DNA from: Gammaproteobacteria bacterium
Lineage (GTDB): Bacteria; Pseudomonadota; Gammaproteobacteria; SZUA-229
DNA: 49,549 nt
Assembly: GCA_026195895.1 (NCBI GenBank)
Contig: JAPHRO010000041.1
Span: 1-49,549, forward strand
Reading direction: 5' to 3'
Shown here piece by piece: positions 37,601-48,200 of this stretch. The position numbers and the translations under genes were made by a program. Every line of letters starts with the position of its first letter. The first letter of the stretch is position 1. Under the pieces are notes generated by a model, which was not told the origin of the DNA, ran no database searches, and worked only from the letters and a program-made list of their open reading frames with translations.

Positions 37601-37972
37601 CTAAACAAATTCGTCGATGATGCCCGAAACCTGTCTGGGCTGATCCGGGTCAGCAATCAGCGCTTCATTGTCGCTGTAGGTCTGGATAGCAGCATAAATA
37701 CTAATTTGACGAGTATCAGACTGCGCAAACTCCATATTACGCTCATTCAATGCACCCAGCGTACTATTAACGGCGCGCGTATGATTGGAGTTCGATGATA
37801 AAACTTCACCACGAACAAGCCGTTCACCGCCAGGATTATCCGACTGGGTTTGCGTGCGATTACGAGCGGTATTTTGCTGATTGTTATCGGCGCGAGCAGT
37901 ATCAGGCCGCGATCGACTTCGGCCTGGATCGGGCAATAATAACGGCGCCAGACCGGTAACTGCTATGTCCAT
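37601..37972 (-). CDS. Small uncharacterised protein, largely disordered N-terminus
   Basis: 123 aa. A short hydrophobic start (MDIAVTGLAPLLLPDPG) is followed by an Arg/Asn/Gln/Asp-rich segment (about 18-50) that looks disordered, then a helix-prone stretch ALNERNMEFAQSDTRQISIYAAIQTY and IDEFV at the end. No Cys and no recognisable catalytic motif. The pattern recalls short proteobacterial hypothetical proteins, but I cannot name a family. ATG at 37972 with GGGAT upstream. It lies 56 bp upstream of hinT on the same strand and may be cotranscribed with it. Confidence 0.6.
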   Translation of the reverse strand: MDIAVTGLAPLLLPDPGRSRSRPDTARADNNQQNTARNRTQTQSDNPGGERLVRGEVLSSNSNHTRAVNSTLGALNERNMEFAQSDTRQISIYAAIQTYSDNEALIADPDQPRQVSGIIDEFV

Positions 37973-38056
37973 TCAGGTATCCCGCAAAACAAAGATATTT
38001 TTAAAGTATAGCAAGCAAAAAACAGCTCTTAGAACCATAAGTCGGAAAAACACTCC

Positions 38057-38075
38057 TCATCCTGAGCGCAGCCGA
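38057..38075 (+). repeat. Partial copy of the interspersed repeat arm
   Basis: TCATCCTGAGCGCAGCCGA is identical to the first 19 bp of the arms of the palindrome at 38103-38171 and then diverges. It looks like a truncated third arm in direct orientation to the left arm. Confidence 0.7.
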
Positions 38076-38100
38076 CACTAGTTGTCCGGTTAAATATTCC

Positions 38101-38171
38101 TGTCATCCTGAGCGCAGCCGAAGGATCTAGCTACCCGGGTATTTAAGATCCTTCGGCTGCGCTCAGGATGA
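38101..38171. repeat. Palindromic interspersed repeat downstream of recR
   Basis: Perfect 26-bp inverted arms, 38103-38128 (TCATCCTGAGCGC to AAGGATCT) and 38146-38171, around a 17-bp loop containing CCCGGG. The same end motifs occur at 2852-2952. It lies 14 bp beyond the recR stop, where the stem could also end the dnaX-ybaB-recR transcript, although no T run is present. Motifs of this TGTCATCCTGAGCG...GGATCT type are seen in many bacterial genomes; I make no database claim. Confidence 0.85.
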
Positions 38172-38185
38172 CCGGCTCGTTTTTA

Positions 38186-38794
38186 TCAAAACTCGCCGGC
38201 CACCTTCTGCCTGCCGGTAAACGCATGGGCCAGGGTGCCACCATCGATGTATTCCAGCTCACCACCCAGGGGTATGCCGTGAGCCAGACGTGTCGCCTGG
38301 ATGCCATATTCAGACGCCATCTGGGAAATATAATGTGCTGTCGTTTCACCTTCTACTGTCGGATTGGTAGCCAGGATAATCTCCTGGATACCGTCCGCTT
38401 TCAGTCGCTGCTCCAGCATGTTTAATCCGAGCTCATCCGGGCCAATACCATCCAGCGGCGACAAATGCCCCATCAGCACAAAGTAGACGCCCTTGAAATC
38501 CGTTGCCTGTTCGATTGCCAGCACATCGGAAGGGGTTTCTACCACACACATAAACAAGGGATCGCGGGAGGGATTGGCGCATAGACCACAGATTTCAGTC
38601 TCCGACAAAGTCCGGCACTGTTTACAGTGGCCAATATTCTCCACTGCTTCGCGTAGCGCCCGCGATAGTTTTAACGCCCCATCGCGATCACGTTCCAGTA
38701 AATGAAATGCCATACGCTGGGCGGACTTGGGGCCAACACCGGGCAAACAGCGCAATGCTTCGATAAGCTGATTCAGTAGCGGAGAGTGACTCAT
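38186..38794 (-). CDS. recR: Recombination mediator protein RecR
   Basis: 202 aa. It works with RecF/RecO to load RecA at gaps. Helix-hairpin-helix [20 protein letters not shown] (about 14-33), four-Cys zinc finger [16 protein letters not shown] (about 57-72) and Toprim domain ([26 protein letters not shown]). Length normal (E. coli 201). It starts 4 bp after the ybaB stop, in the dnaX-ybaB-recR operon. Confidence 0.98.
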   Translation of the reverse strand: MSHSPLLNQLIEALRCLPGVGPKSAQRMAFHLLERDRDGALKLSRALREAVENIGHCKQCRTLSETEICGLCANPSRDPLFMCVVETPSDVLAIEQATDFKGVYFVLMGHLSPLDGIGPDELGLNMLEQRLKADGIQEIILATNPTVEGETTAHYISQMASEYGIQATRLAHGIPLGGELEYIDGGTLAHAFTGRQKVAGEF

Positions 38795-38798
38795 TAAT

Positions 38799-39122
38799 TT
38801 AGAACGGCAGCTTCAATCCGCCGGGCAGATTCATACCTGCGGTGACACCTGACATTTTATCAGAGGATTCCTGTTCGATCTTGCGTACTGCATCATTGAC
38901 CGCAGCCGCCAGCAGATCTTCGATCATTTCCTTGTCATCTTCCATCAGGCTGTCGTCCAGCTCGACCCGACGCACTTCGTGACGACCATTCATCACGACT
39001 TTCACCATACCGCCGCCGGACTGTCCTTCTACTTCCATATTGGCTATTTCTTCCTGCGCTTTCTGCATGTCTGCCTGCATCTTCTGCGCCTGTTTCATCA
39101 TGTTTCCAAGACCACCTTTCAT
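38799..39122 (-). CDS. ybaB: YbaB/EbfC nucleoid-associated protein
   Basis: 107 aa DNA-binding protein. The N-terminal helix [31 protein letters not shown] has the typical Met/Gln-rich coil, followed by [18 protein letters not shown]. It ends [12 protein letters not shown] as in relatives. GGAAAAGCC precedes the ATG. It lies between dnaX (50 bp) and recR (4 bp). Confidence 0.97.
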   Translation of the reverse strand: MKGGLGNMMKQAQKMQADMQKAQEEIANMEVEGQSGGGMVKVVMNGRHEVRRVELDDSLMEDDKEMIEDLLAAAVNDAVRKIEQESSDKMSGVTAGMNLPGGLKLPF

Positions 39123-39172
39123 GGCTTTTCCTCTTTGTTGTGTGCCCCTCCTTCAACAAGGCAGGCAACTCA

Positions 39173-40774
39173 TTAATCGATGGGTCGTACGGAATTGGGT
39201 ACGACCTCTGCACCAAAGTTCTCTTTCATGGCCTGCACCACCGGATCCTGTTCAATCGACTGCTCAGCCTGCTGCTGTCTTTCGGCGACATTGCGAGCGG
39301 CTGTTTGCGCCGGAGATTCGGTTTCCGGTTTGCCCAGACTAATCTGTAATTTGATTTTATCACCCAGATACTCACCCAGCGCATCTGCCAATTTGCTCTG
39401 CAAACCAGGGTTCAGCAACTGGGAAAATTCTTCATTTAGTATCAACTGGATCTCGCCACCGTCGCGTTGATGCAATACGCAGTTCACTGCCAGTTGTTTG
39501 ACCATGCCGCGAATATTCATTGCTTCAACCAGGCCGTGCCAGTCGCTGACCGCGACTTTAGCGACCGGCGCGGTGGCCGGCGTTGCTTGTTCTGTCGCCG
39601 GCTCTGGATTTTGCTCACCAGCATTAACCAGGGGAGCAGATGCGGCATGCGCAGTTTGCTGGACCGGTAGCCGCTCGCTCACCTGGCCGGGTGCTGGCTT
39701 GAACGCCAGCATTCTTAACAGGGCCATTTCAAAACCGGTTCGGGCATCGGGCGCCAGCGGTAAATCTTTCCGGCCGAGTAAACCGATTTGATAAAACAGT
39801 TGCACATCTTCAGCAGATACCTGGCTGGCGATTTGCTGAATGGTCTCACGTTCAACCAGATGATCATCCACCGCATCGGGCACCTGTTGAGCCAGAGCAA
39901 CCTGATGCAGCAAAGCCAGCAAATCGGCCAGCGCATTCTGATAGTCCGGCGTCATCTCGGCAAGCCGGGCAACTTCATTCATCGCCGCCGCCGCATCATT
40001 CGTTATCAGGGCATTCAGGATGGCCAATATACGATCCCGCGATACCGAACCCAGCATGGCCTGTACTTCGTCGGTATCCAGTTTGCCGCCACCGTAGGCG
40101 ATGGCCTGATCCAGCAAACTCAGGGCATCCCGCATCGAGCCATCGGCGCCATGCGCCAGCAAACGAATTGCCTGGTCTTCGAATGCCACCTGTTCGGCCT
40201 GCAATATATGTTGCAGGTGCCCCTCAATCAGTGGCATCGGCATGCGTTTGAGATTGAACTGCAGACAGCGCGATAAAATTGTCACCGGCAGTTTTTGCGG
40301 ATCAGTGGTCGCCAGCAGGAACTTCACATGCGGTGGCGGCTCTTCCAGCGTTTTCAGCAGGGCATTGAAACTGTGCCCGGACAGCATGTGTACTTCATCG
40401 ATCAGATAGACCTTAAAGCGGCCATGGGTCGGTGCATATTGCACATTATCGAGTAATTCCCGGGTATCTTCGACCTTGGTGCGCGAGGCTGCATCCACCT
40501 CGATCAGATCGATAAACCGGCCTTCCGCGATTGCCTTACAGGCGGCACATTCGCCACAGGGTGTGGAGGTGACCCCAGTTTCACAATTCAGGGATTTTGC
40601 AAATATACGTGCCACGGTGGTTTTGCCGACACCGCGGATGCCGGTGAACAAATAGGCGTGGTGTAAGCGCTCTTCATCCAGGGCATTGATCAGTGCACGC
40701 AATACATGATCCTGCCCCACCATTTCGGTGAAATTTGCGGGACGCCATTTTCGCGCTAGAACCTGATAACTCAT
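39173..40774 (-). CDS. dnaX: DNA polymerase III subunits gamma/tau
   Basis: 533 aa clamp-loader ATPase. Walker A GIRGVGKTTVARIFA (about 44-58), four-Cys zinc module between CETG and CAACK (about 64-82), Walker B YLIDEVHML near 125 and sensor 1 FLLATTDPQKLPVTILSRC near 151. The C-terminal region after about 370 is Ala/Pro-rich and shorter than E. coli tau (643 aa). I saw no A-AAA-AAG slippery heptamer, so programmed frameshifting to a short gamma form is not supported here. First gene after ffs in the ffs-dnaX-ybaB-recR order. Confidence 0.97.
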   Translation of the reverse strand: MSYQVLARKWRPANFTEMVGQDHVLRALINALDEERLHHAYLFTGIRGVGKTTVARIFAKSLNCETGVTSTPCGECAACKAIAEGRFIDLIEVDAASRTKVEDTRELLDNVQYAPTHGRFKVYLIDEVHMLSGHSFNALLKTLEEPPPHVKFLLATTDPQKLPVTILSRCLQFNLKRMPMPLIEGHLQHILQAEQVAFEDQAIRLLAHGADGSMRDALSLLDQAIAYGGGKLDTDEVQAMLGSVSRDRILAILNALITNDAAAAMNEVARLAEMTPDYQNALADLLALLHQVALAQQVPDAVDDHLVERETIQQIASQVSAEDVQLFYQIGLLGRKDLPLAPDARTGFEMALLRMLAFKPAPGQVSERLPVQQTAHAASAPLVNAGEQNPEPATEQATPATAPVAKVAVSDWHGLVEAMNIRGMVKQLAVNCVLHQRDGGEIQLILNEEFSQLLNPGLQSKLADALGEYLGDKIKLQISLGKPETESPAQTAARNVAERQQQAEQSIEQDPVVQAMKENFGAEVVPNSVRPID

Positions 40775-40977
40775 ATTTTGCCGGGCTGACTTAAAAAGCG
40801 CAGTTTAACACAAACCGGAGAAAAGACAGGACAGCTACTTTTTCTTTAGATGCTTATTTTGAGTGACTTCTAAATGCTGAAGTACGCGCGAAAAATGATG
40901 TTTGTTTTCTCTGTTTCTGGCTCCGAATCTACGGCTTGCACCTAAATACCTGAAACAGAAAAATTTGAAAAATTAGA

Positions 40978-41093
40978 GGGTGGCAACCCACATCAGCCAC
41001 ACCCCGGCGCCCGATGTCGCCACTACCGTTGCTTCCTTCCGGACCTGGCGGGGTTCGCGGTTAATCGTCGCGGGGGAACCAACGTGGGTCACC
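40978..41093 (-). ncRNA. ffs: 4.5S signal recognition particle RNA (small bacterial type)
   Basis: On the minus strand the conserved SRP core GGTCCGGAAGGAAGCAACGG (GGAA tetraloop, asymmetric internal loop) lies in the middle. The ends GGTGACCCAC and GTGGGTTGCCACC pair to close the rod. About 116 nt; ends estimated from the closing stem. Located upstream of dnaX as in many gammaproteobacteria. The 203 bp between it and dnaX hold no gene. Confidence 0.95.
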
Positions 41094-41134
41094 ATAACAA
41101 GGCTGCGAATTATCCAGCCTTTACCGCATAGTTT

Positions 41135-41284
41135 CAAGCCGAATCGGCCCCAATATCATTTTGCGCCTGGTTGCGGCCTGACTTTTTAGTCTGATATAAA
41201 GCCTCATCGGTCTCTGCCAGCAATTGCTTACTTATGACTTCATCTGCCGCCAGCATCTTCGGAACTCGCTTTAAAAAACCTGTC
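41135..41284 (-). pseudogene. C-terminal remnant of a GGDEF (diguanylate cyclase) gene
   Basis: The minus strand reads open for about 49 codons between a TAG near 41285 and a TGA at 41135. It encodes LLAETDEALYQTKKSGRN, which matches the closing helix of GGDEF domains (pattern ALYxAKxxGRN). The GGDEF motif itself and the rest of the domain are missing. It lies directly downstream of, and in the same direction as, the REC-EAL gene, so it is probably the stump of a further operon gene. Confidence 0.75.
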
Positions 41285-41342
41285 TACCCATTAAATGCAG
41301 AATAAAAATACAGAATAAAATGAATGGATCCAATGATTCTTT

Positions 41343-42524
41343 TCACTGGCTGGTTCTGGAATTGATCCACTCAAGCAACTTTTCGGCAGGCATAGGCCTT
41401 GCGATATGATAGCCTTGGGCTATATCGCAACCAAGCCTGGTAAGATTATCTAGAATCCCCTGGGTTTCAACACCCTCAGCAACAACCTTCATGTTTAATT
41501 TGTGGCCTAACATGATACAGGTTTCAACAATCGCACCCGCCTCGTGATCTTTTTCCATTTGCATGATAAAGCGCTGGTCAATTTTCAGCTCAGTAAATGG
41601 CACTCGATGTAATTGCGCCAAAGATGAATAACCCGTACCAAAATCATCAATAGACAGATCAAAGCCTTTCATGCGTAAACGGGTGAGAATATCCAGTGAT
41701 TTGACCAGCTCACCCATCAAGGCAGTTTCCGTTATTTCCAGCATTAACGATGAGGCGTCGAGCCTGTTGGCATTGACCAGATTAATTAACTGATCGGGTA
41801 AACTGAGGCTGGTTATGTTCTCGGCAGAAACATTAATCGATATCTTCAATTTAAGATCATTGTCTCGCCAACGTCGATTCTGCTCCATTGCCAGTTGTAT
41901 AACCAACGATGTCAAGTCACCGATTAATCCAGATTTTTCGGCCAGAGAGATAAATGCATCAGGAAATACTAAACCAAGCGTTGGGTGTTGCCAGCGCACC
42001 AGCGCTTCAACACCGATGCAGGCATCAGTAACAAGATTAATTTGTGGCTGGTAATACAGAATCAATTCCCGATTCTCGATCGCTCGTTTTAAATCAGCTT
42101 CCGTGATATCGGTCTTCTTGCGTGCTTTAGGGGCTGTTTCAATAGGATGTGTATTCTGATAATCAACCAGCAAATCTCGCAGCTCAGTTATTTTTAATGG
42201 CTTGGTTAAACTTGCTATGACATTTAATCGAGACTCCGAAGCCAGTTCATGGGCAGAATGTAAAACACTTTTATCATAACCACTAACCAGAACCAGTCCA
42301 GCAGTAATTTTTTTCTCTGCCAGACTACGAATTACCTCAATGCCATCCATACCTGGCATCATCAGATCAAGCATAATTATTTGCGATGTATCACCCAGGC
42401 TATTCTGAAATGCTGTCCCATCATGAAAAACCTGAACAAAATAGCCCGCATCTTCAGCAACTTCTTTGAATAAATGGGCCAGGTCTATATCATCATCAAC
42501 CACTGTAAGCGTAGGAATAGTCAT
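41343..42524 (-). CDS. Response regulator with EAL domain
   Basis: 393 aa: receiver (about 1-120; VVDDDIDL, phospho-Asp in IIMLDLMMPGMDG, SLTKPLK) and EAL phosphodiesterase domain (about 140-390; GVEALVRWQHP, EITETALM, IDDFGTGYSSLAQL, KIDQRFI, VAEGVETQGI). The catalytic EAL signature is intact and no GGDEF domain is present, so it should hydrolyse c-di-GMP. Its ATG overlaps the stop of the 899-aa hybrid kinase by one base (TAATG), making that kinase a likely phosphodonor. Confidence 0.95.
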   Translation of the reverse strand: MTIPTLTVVDDDIDLAHLFKEVAEDAGYFVQVFHDGTAFQNSLGDTSQIIMLDLMMPGMDGIEVIRSLAEKKITAGLVLVSGYDKSVLHSAHELASESRLNVIASLTKPLKITELRDLLVDYQNTHPIETAPKARKKTDITEADLKRAIENRELILYYQPQINLVTDACIGVEALVRWQHPTLGLVFPDAFISLAEKSGLIGDLTSLVIQLAMEQNRRWRDNDLKLKISINVSAENITSLSLPDQLINLVNANRLDASSLMLEITETALMGELVKSLDILTRLRMKGFDLSIDDFGTGYSSLAQLHRVPFTELKIDQRFIMQMEKDHEAGAIVETCIMLGHKLNMKVVAEGVETQGILDNLTRLGCDIAQGYHIARPMPAEKLLEWINSRTSQ

Positions 42525-45223
42525 TATATTTTCGGCTCATCAAGTGAATTTCTTATTGCTTTCAAAATATCATTAGAACTATATGGTTTATGCAATAAAG
42601 TATATTCCTGATTTATGCCTTCAGTGTTTAAATGCTGCATATCGGTAAATCCACTAGCCATAATAATTTTTAAATGCGGATAAATATCTGCTACTTTTTG
42701 AGCTAACTGATAACCATTCACCCCAGGCATAATCACATCACTTATTATTAAGTCAATATTTAGACCCGAGTTTGCTAAAATTTCCAACGCCGCCATGGCA
42801 TCTTCAGCCTTATATACGGTATAGCCATGGTTTATCAGGATTTCTTCCGCCAGGTCTCGTAATGATGGCTCATCATCTACAATGAGTATAGTTTCGTTTC
42901 CTGCAGTCGTCTGGCTTCCTGTTTCTTCTCGGTTTATCGTTTCTTCGATATCGCCCTGAAATCCTGGAAGATAAATAATAAAACTCGTTCCCTGATTCAG
43001 TTCGGAATAAACATGAATAGTACCGCCCAGGCCTTCAACAAAACCGTATACCTGGCTTAAGCCCAGGCCAGTACCCTTTTCTCCTTTTGTGGTAAAAAAC
43101 GGATCAAATATTCTTGATCGGGTTTCCTTGTCCATACCAATACCGTTATCTGTTATACCAATCTGCACATAATCACCTTCCCGCAAATGCAGATTTTGTG
43201 CTTCAGGCTTCTGCAAATGAATATTGTGCGTAGTTATTGAAAGAACACCGCCGTCAGGCATCGCATGCATGGCATTGATACAGATATTTAAAATGGCATC
43301 CTGAAAACCCGCACGATCCATCCAGACCAACCAGATATTTTCATATAAATCCATACTAATTTGAATGCGCGCCGTCAGCGTACGCTGCAGAATCTGACGG
43401 TCGGCGTTCAGCAGATCATTAACATTAACCACATCTGACTGACTGGCCCGGCGCTTTGTAAAAGCCAGTAATTTTCGGGTAAGCGTGGCACCTCGTTCAC
43501 CCGCCTTACGTATTTCAGCCACATATCGCGATAATTTTTCTTCTTTTTGTAGCGCCATCGCCAGGATTTCTGCATATCCCATTATGACGCCCAACATATT
43601 GTTATAGTCATGTGCTATGCCACCCGTCAGCTTACCCAGAGCTTCCATTTTCTGACTACGATACATATTTTCTTCATTCAGGCGCTGTTCAGTAATATCA
43701 CGACTAATACCGATAAGACCTAATACTTTTCCATCAACCGTGTAAAAAGGTGTTTTTAAGGTTGTCAATAAGACACGACGACCATCCGGGTAGGTAACCC
43801 ACTCCTCATTTTCTCGTGACTGTTTGCTATGCAACATTTTTTTGTCCATTTCACGAAAAAATTCTCCAACCTCGGCTGGAAACAGGTCGAGGTCTGTCTT
43901 GCCAATAATATCTTCTTCAGAAAGTCCAGCAAACGTCTCAAACGCTTTGTTACACCCAATGTATACGCTGTCCGTATCTTTATAAAATATAAAATCAGGC
44001 ACAGAATCAATTAATGAACGCAATAATGACTGCTCTCGAAGCAGTTTTTCTTTTTCTTCCAGCAAAGCCTGCTGCGATAATTTTCTCTGGGTTATATCAT
44101 GAGCAAAGCCTTCAACCGCAATAACATTGTTTTGATTATCAAAAACAGGTACTTCCGTCACCTCAAGTAAATGAACGTTCCCGTCTTTATGATAAATCTC
44201 TACTTCATATACCGGCTGCTTTTCACCGCGCATGCTTCGCTGGCTATATTCTTTAGCTTTTTCATTAACTGGATTATCGGTTAGATATTTATTATTAAAC
44301 CCAATGAATTCCTCCGGCGAATAACCCAGAACATTTTCGATTGCAGGACTTAAAAAGGTAAAGACACCACTGGTATCATATAAATAAAAGAAATAGTCTG
44401 GTGTTACATTCTCGACTAAACGCCGATATCGTGACTCACTATTTTTCAAGGCATCATGACTGATATGCAGCTTCTGCTCACGCTCATTCATTGTGTGCAG
44501 CATTTCATTAAAATCATGACTCAACTCCTGTAACTCATCATGTCGATTCAGGGAAACTTTAACATCACGTTCACCGTCAATGATTTTTTGCAAGGCCATT
44601 GTCAACTGCCTTATACCACGGGTAAGCCCATTTGCCATAAACCAGGCAAACACAGTTCCAGCTAAAATCGCAACCGCAATATAAATCAATCCTTTCTGAG
44701 TGATTTCATCAAAACTTGTTATTAGTTTATCCCGACTTAAAACAACTCTAACCCAGCCAATGTGCTTATTTTTTATCCATGCTGGCGCAAGCACATCAAT
44801 AGCTGACTCAGTCGCAACAAGTATTTTGCTGTGAGCTGGCTTATCCACTGGCTTATCCAGTAGATTCATGCTGCTATCGCTATTAATAATGAATTCCTGG
44901 TCAACAAAACCAGCATCAGCAAGCGCTTTACCATTCATATCCAGAAATATTATACGCCGCAATCCTGATACCTTTGACTGTGCAGCAATAATGTCACTTA
45001 AAACAACTGCATCCCCGGCATTCATCCAGGCTGCTCCGTTAGCAGCAAGTGTTTCAGCAAGACTTATAGCCTGAACATTTTGTTGCTGAAACATGAAATC
45101 TTTCTGCCTGGAAATAAAATCAAACACAAATACAGTCATCAACACTGCATGCACCAGGGCAATACCCAGCATTAATTGGCGAGCAAGTGAATGACAGCAT
45201 AAACGTTTAAGAAAACTTATCAT
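42524..45223 (-). CDS. Hybrid sensor histidine kinase (two TM, HAMP, two PAS, REC)
   Basis: 899 aa inner-membrane kinase. Order: TM1 (about 14-36), periplasmic sensor (about 37-175), TM2 (about 176-198), HAMP, then PAS/PAC domains near 265-385 and 400-520. Then come HisKA with phospho-acceptor GGIAHDYNNMLG (near 538), HATPase (NICINAMHAMP, DNGIGMD, TKGEKGTGLGL) and a C-terminal receiver (ILIVDDEPS, LIISDVIMPG, LHKPYSS). GGAA precedes the ATG at 45223. It is closely similar in its kinase-receiver half to the upstream 1212-aa kinase. Overlaps the REC-EAL gene start. Confidence 0.95.
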   Translation of the reverse strand: MISFLKRLCCHSLARQLMLGIALVHAVLMTVFVFDFISRQKDFMFQQQNVQAISLAETLAANGAAWMNAGDAVVLSDIIAAQSKVSGLRRIIFLDMNGKALADAGFVDQEFIINSDSSMNLLDKPVDKPAHSKILVATESAIDVLAPAWIKNKHIGWVRVVLSRDKLITSFDEITQKGLIYIAVAILAGTVFAWFMANGLTRGIRQLTMALQKIIDGERDVKVSLNRHDELQELSHDFNEMLHTMNEREQKLHISHDALKNSESRYRRLVENVTPDYFFYLYDTSGVFTFLSPAIENVLGYSPEEFIGFNNKYLTDNPVNEKAKEYSQRSMRGEKQPVYEVEIYHKDGNVHLLEVTEVPVFDNQNNVIAVEGFAHDITQRKLSQQALLEEKEKLLREQSLLRSLIDSVPDFIFYKDTDSVYIGCNKAFETFAGLSEEDIIGKTDLDLFPAEVGEFFREMDKKMLHSKQSRENEEWVTYPDGRRVLLTTLKTPFYTVDGKVLGLIGISRDITEQRLNEENMYRSQKMEALGKLTGGIAHDYNNMLGVIMGYAEILAMALQKEEKLSRYVAEIRKAGERGATLTRKLLAFTKRRASQSDVVNVNDLLNADRQILQRTLTARIQISMDLYENIWLVWMDRAGFQDAILNICINAMHAMPDGGVLSITTHNIHLQKPEAQNLHLREGDYVQIGITDNGIGMDKETRSRIFDPFFTTKGEKGTGLGLSQVYGFVEGLGGTIHVYSELNQGTSFIIYLPGFQGDIEETINREETGSQTTAGNETILIVDDEPSLRDLAEEILINHGYTVYKAEDAMAALEILANSGLNIDLIISDVIMPGVNGYQLAQKVADIYPHLKIIMASGFTDMQHLNTEGINQEYTLLHKPYSSNDILKAIRNSLDEPKI

Positions 45224-45277
45224 TTACTTTTCCAAATACCTTATTCCTGGGCTTCCGCATATAATTCAACATCAACA

Positions 45278-48200
45278 CTATTCTTCCTGATCAAGTAAAC
45301 GGCGAATTTTTTCAAGCAACTTTATTGAGGTAAATGGCTTGTGTAACAAATCTTTATATAATGACTCTTTCCTGACACCCTGATGCAGACCATCATTGAA
45401 ACCACTGGCTATTTGAATTTTCACATGAGGGAATTTATTTGACACTTCATCGGCCAACTCATAGCCGTTCATTCCAGGCATAATAACGTCTGTCAGGAGC
45501 AAATCGATTTTATCTGTTTCGAGTATTTCCAATGCATGCCGGGCATCGTTAGCCATAATGACCTGGTATCCATGCTGGCTAAGTATTTCTCTGGCCAGAT
45601 CTCGTAGATCTTGTTCATCATCAACCACCAGAATAGTCTCATTACCTTCACAGCTATCAATTTTTTTATTATCATTTTTTATATCTGCTAGCTGGTCCGC
45701 TTGATATCGAGGAAAATACAATGTAAATCGTGTCCCCTTTTCAAGTTCTGAATATACACGTATAGCACCCTTTGATCTTTGCACAAAACCGTACACCTGA
45801 CTCAAGCCCAGACCAGTACCATTCTCGCCTTTTGTTGTATAAAAAGGTTCAAATATCTGGAGTCTGGTGTCTTCATTCATTCCAGCGCCCGTATCTTCCA
45901 GTGACAGGCGAACATACTCCCCGGCATTTAACCCCAGTATACTTGCCTCAGAATTCCCCAGCACTTCATTACTGGATTCTATTTTTAGTGTGCCGCCTCC
46001 AGGCATAGCATGCATTCCATTAATACACATATTCAGAATCGCGTCTTCCAGGTCTCCCTTATCCAGAAAACTTAACCATAAGTTATCCTCCAGGATTAAC
46101 TTCAGTTTCACCTGCGCCGTCATCGTTTTAGCAAGCAGATGCTCATCATCTAATAGCAATTGATTAATATCCGTCGGCTCTGCCTGAATATCCTTACTGC
46201 GAGAAAAGGCCAGCAAACTGCGGGTCAGCTTTTTACCTCGTTCCCCTGCGTGCAAAATTGTTTTTATATATTTATCCAGTTTTGGATTATCCGATAACTG
46301 CATTTCAAGCAATTCAGCATACCCCAGAATAACGCCCAGCATATTATTGTAATCATGCGCAATACCGCCAGTTAGCTTGCCTATCGCGTCCATTTTCTGC
46401 GCACGTTTTACCTGATCTTCATTGATTTTTATCTGAGTAACATCACTACATGATGCTATAAAACGTCGCACATTGTTTTCATCTACTGGCAATTCAGCTA
46501 ATGCCAGACGCATTGGGAATATTTCTCCGTTCCTTCTCTTTGCATTAACTTCTCTGCTAGCCCCTATCACCCTGGCCTCACCAGTTTCCAGGTAAGCCTG
46601 AATATAATCGTCATGATTTTTCTTATACGGCTCCGGCATAAGAAGATTAACGTTCTGACCGATAACCTCCATCGAAAGATAGCCAAACATTTTCTCTGCA
46701 GATGGATTGAATGAAAGAATCCTTCCTGTCTGATCAATAGTAATAACACCATCAATAAGATTATCCAGCAAGCGTCGATTTTCTGTTTCCTTGCGCCTTA
46801 ATATACTTTCTGTTTGCCTGCGTCGCTCGGCCTCCAGCGAAATAGCCATGGTACTGGCAATTGAAATAACAAACTCCTGTTGCTCCAGCGTCCATGGCTG
46901 CTCATCGTTAATTCGCTCACAACAAACCGTACCTAACACTTCACCATGTAATCGAACAGGCACATTCAGCATTGCTTTAATTCCAAGAGGAACCAGATAG
47001 GAATCAAGCAATTCTGCACATACAGGATCATTGGAAACGTCCTCTACAACAAGCACTACATCACGCAATAAAGCCTTGAAATACTCCGGACAATCTTGCT
47101 GTTCTCTCAGCAAACCTTTTTCATGGCTATCTTCATTTAACAAATAAAGCTCTTCACATTCTATGGCATCAAGAGATCCTGAAAACAACCAGATACTGAC
47201 TCTATCAACCTGCAAATTTTTAGCCGCCAACCGTGTAGCACTTCTAAAGGCCTGTTCAATATCGAGATAATCGACTTTAGCCCATTCAAGCAAAGCATTT
47301 TGATTATTACGCATTTGCTCATTGCGCTGGTTTTCCTTATCGCGCGCAATCACTTTTTCAGAAATATCTACAATAATACCTACTACTCGTACAGGTTCCC
47401 CCTGATCATCTCTTTCCGTTACTTTTCCTCGCCCCATCACCCAAAACCAGCTACCATCTTTTTTCTGCAGCCGATGTCCCGCTTCATAAAATTCTGTTTT
47501 GCCACTCAAGTGCGCCTGCAATGCAGCATATACATGGCTTTCATCATCCGGATGTATTATTTTTTTCCAGCTTGATATATGGGACTCAATTTCACCCAGT
47601 TCATAACCCAGCATCGTTTGCCATCTGGGGCTGTAATACACTTCATCAGTAACAATATTCCAGTCCCACAAGCCCTCCTCTGTTGCTTCCATTGCCAGTT
47701 GTAAGCGCTGCTCACTTGCTTTCATGGCATTTTGCATTTCATAATTTCGGGTCACATTTTGAAATACCATGATGACACCATGAATTACTCCAGTAGCATC
47801 TTTAATAGGTGCAGCACTATCTGCTATCTGATATTCCTTGCCCTGTTTATCAATCAACGAGGTATGATTAGCCAGTCCAACAATTTGACCGGTTTTAAGA
47901 ACCGTCTCAACAGGGCTTGATATAGGTTCTCGAGTTTTTGAATTAATAATATTGAAGACTCGATCAAGATGATGCCCTACACCTTCATTCTCAGCCCAGG
48001 CGGTAAGCTGGCAGGCGGCTGGATTCATTCTGGTAATATAACCTTCTGCATCAGTCACTATGACGGCATCACCAATACTTTGTAATGTCAGAGTGAGGTT
48101 CTGCTCTCGATCTCGAATTTCATTAAAAGAATTTTCCAGTACATTCTGGTGTGCCTCAATACTGGATATCATCTGATTAAAAAAATTACCCAAAAACCCA

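Noticed and set aside
39173-40774. Programmed frameshift in dnaX
   Set aside because: No A-AAA-AAG slippery heptamer or equivalent poly-A run was seen on the coding strand.
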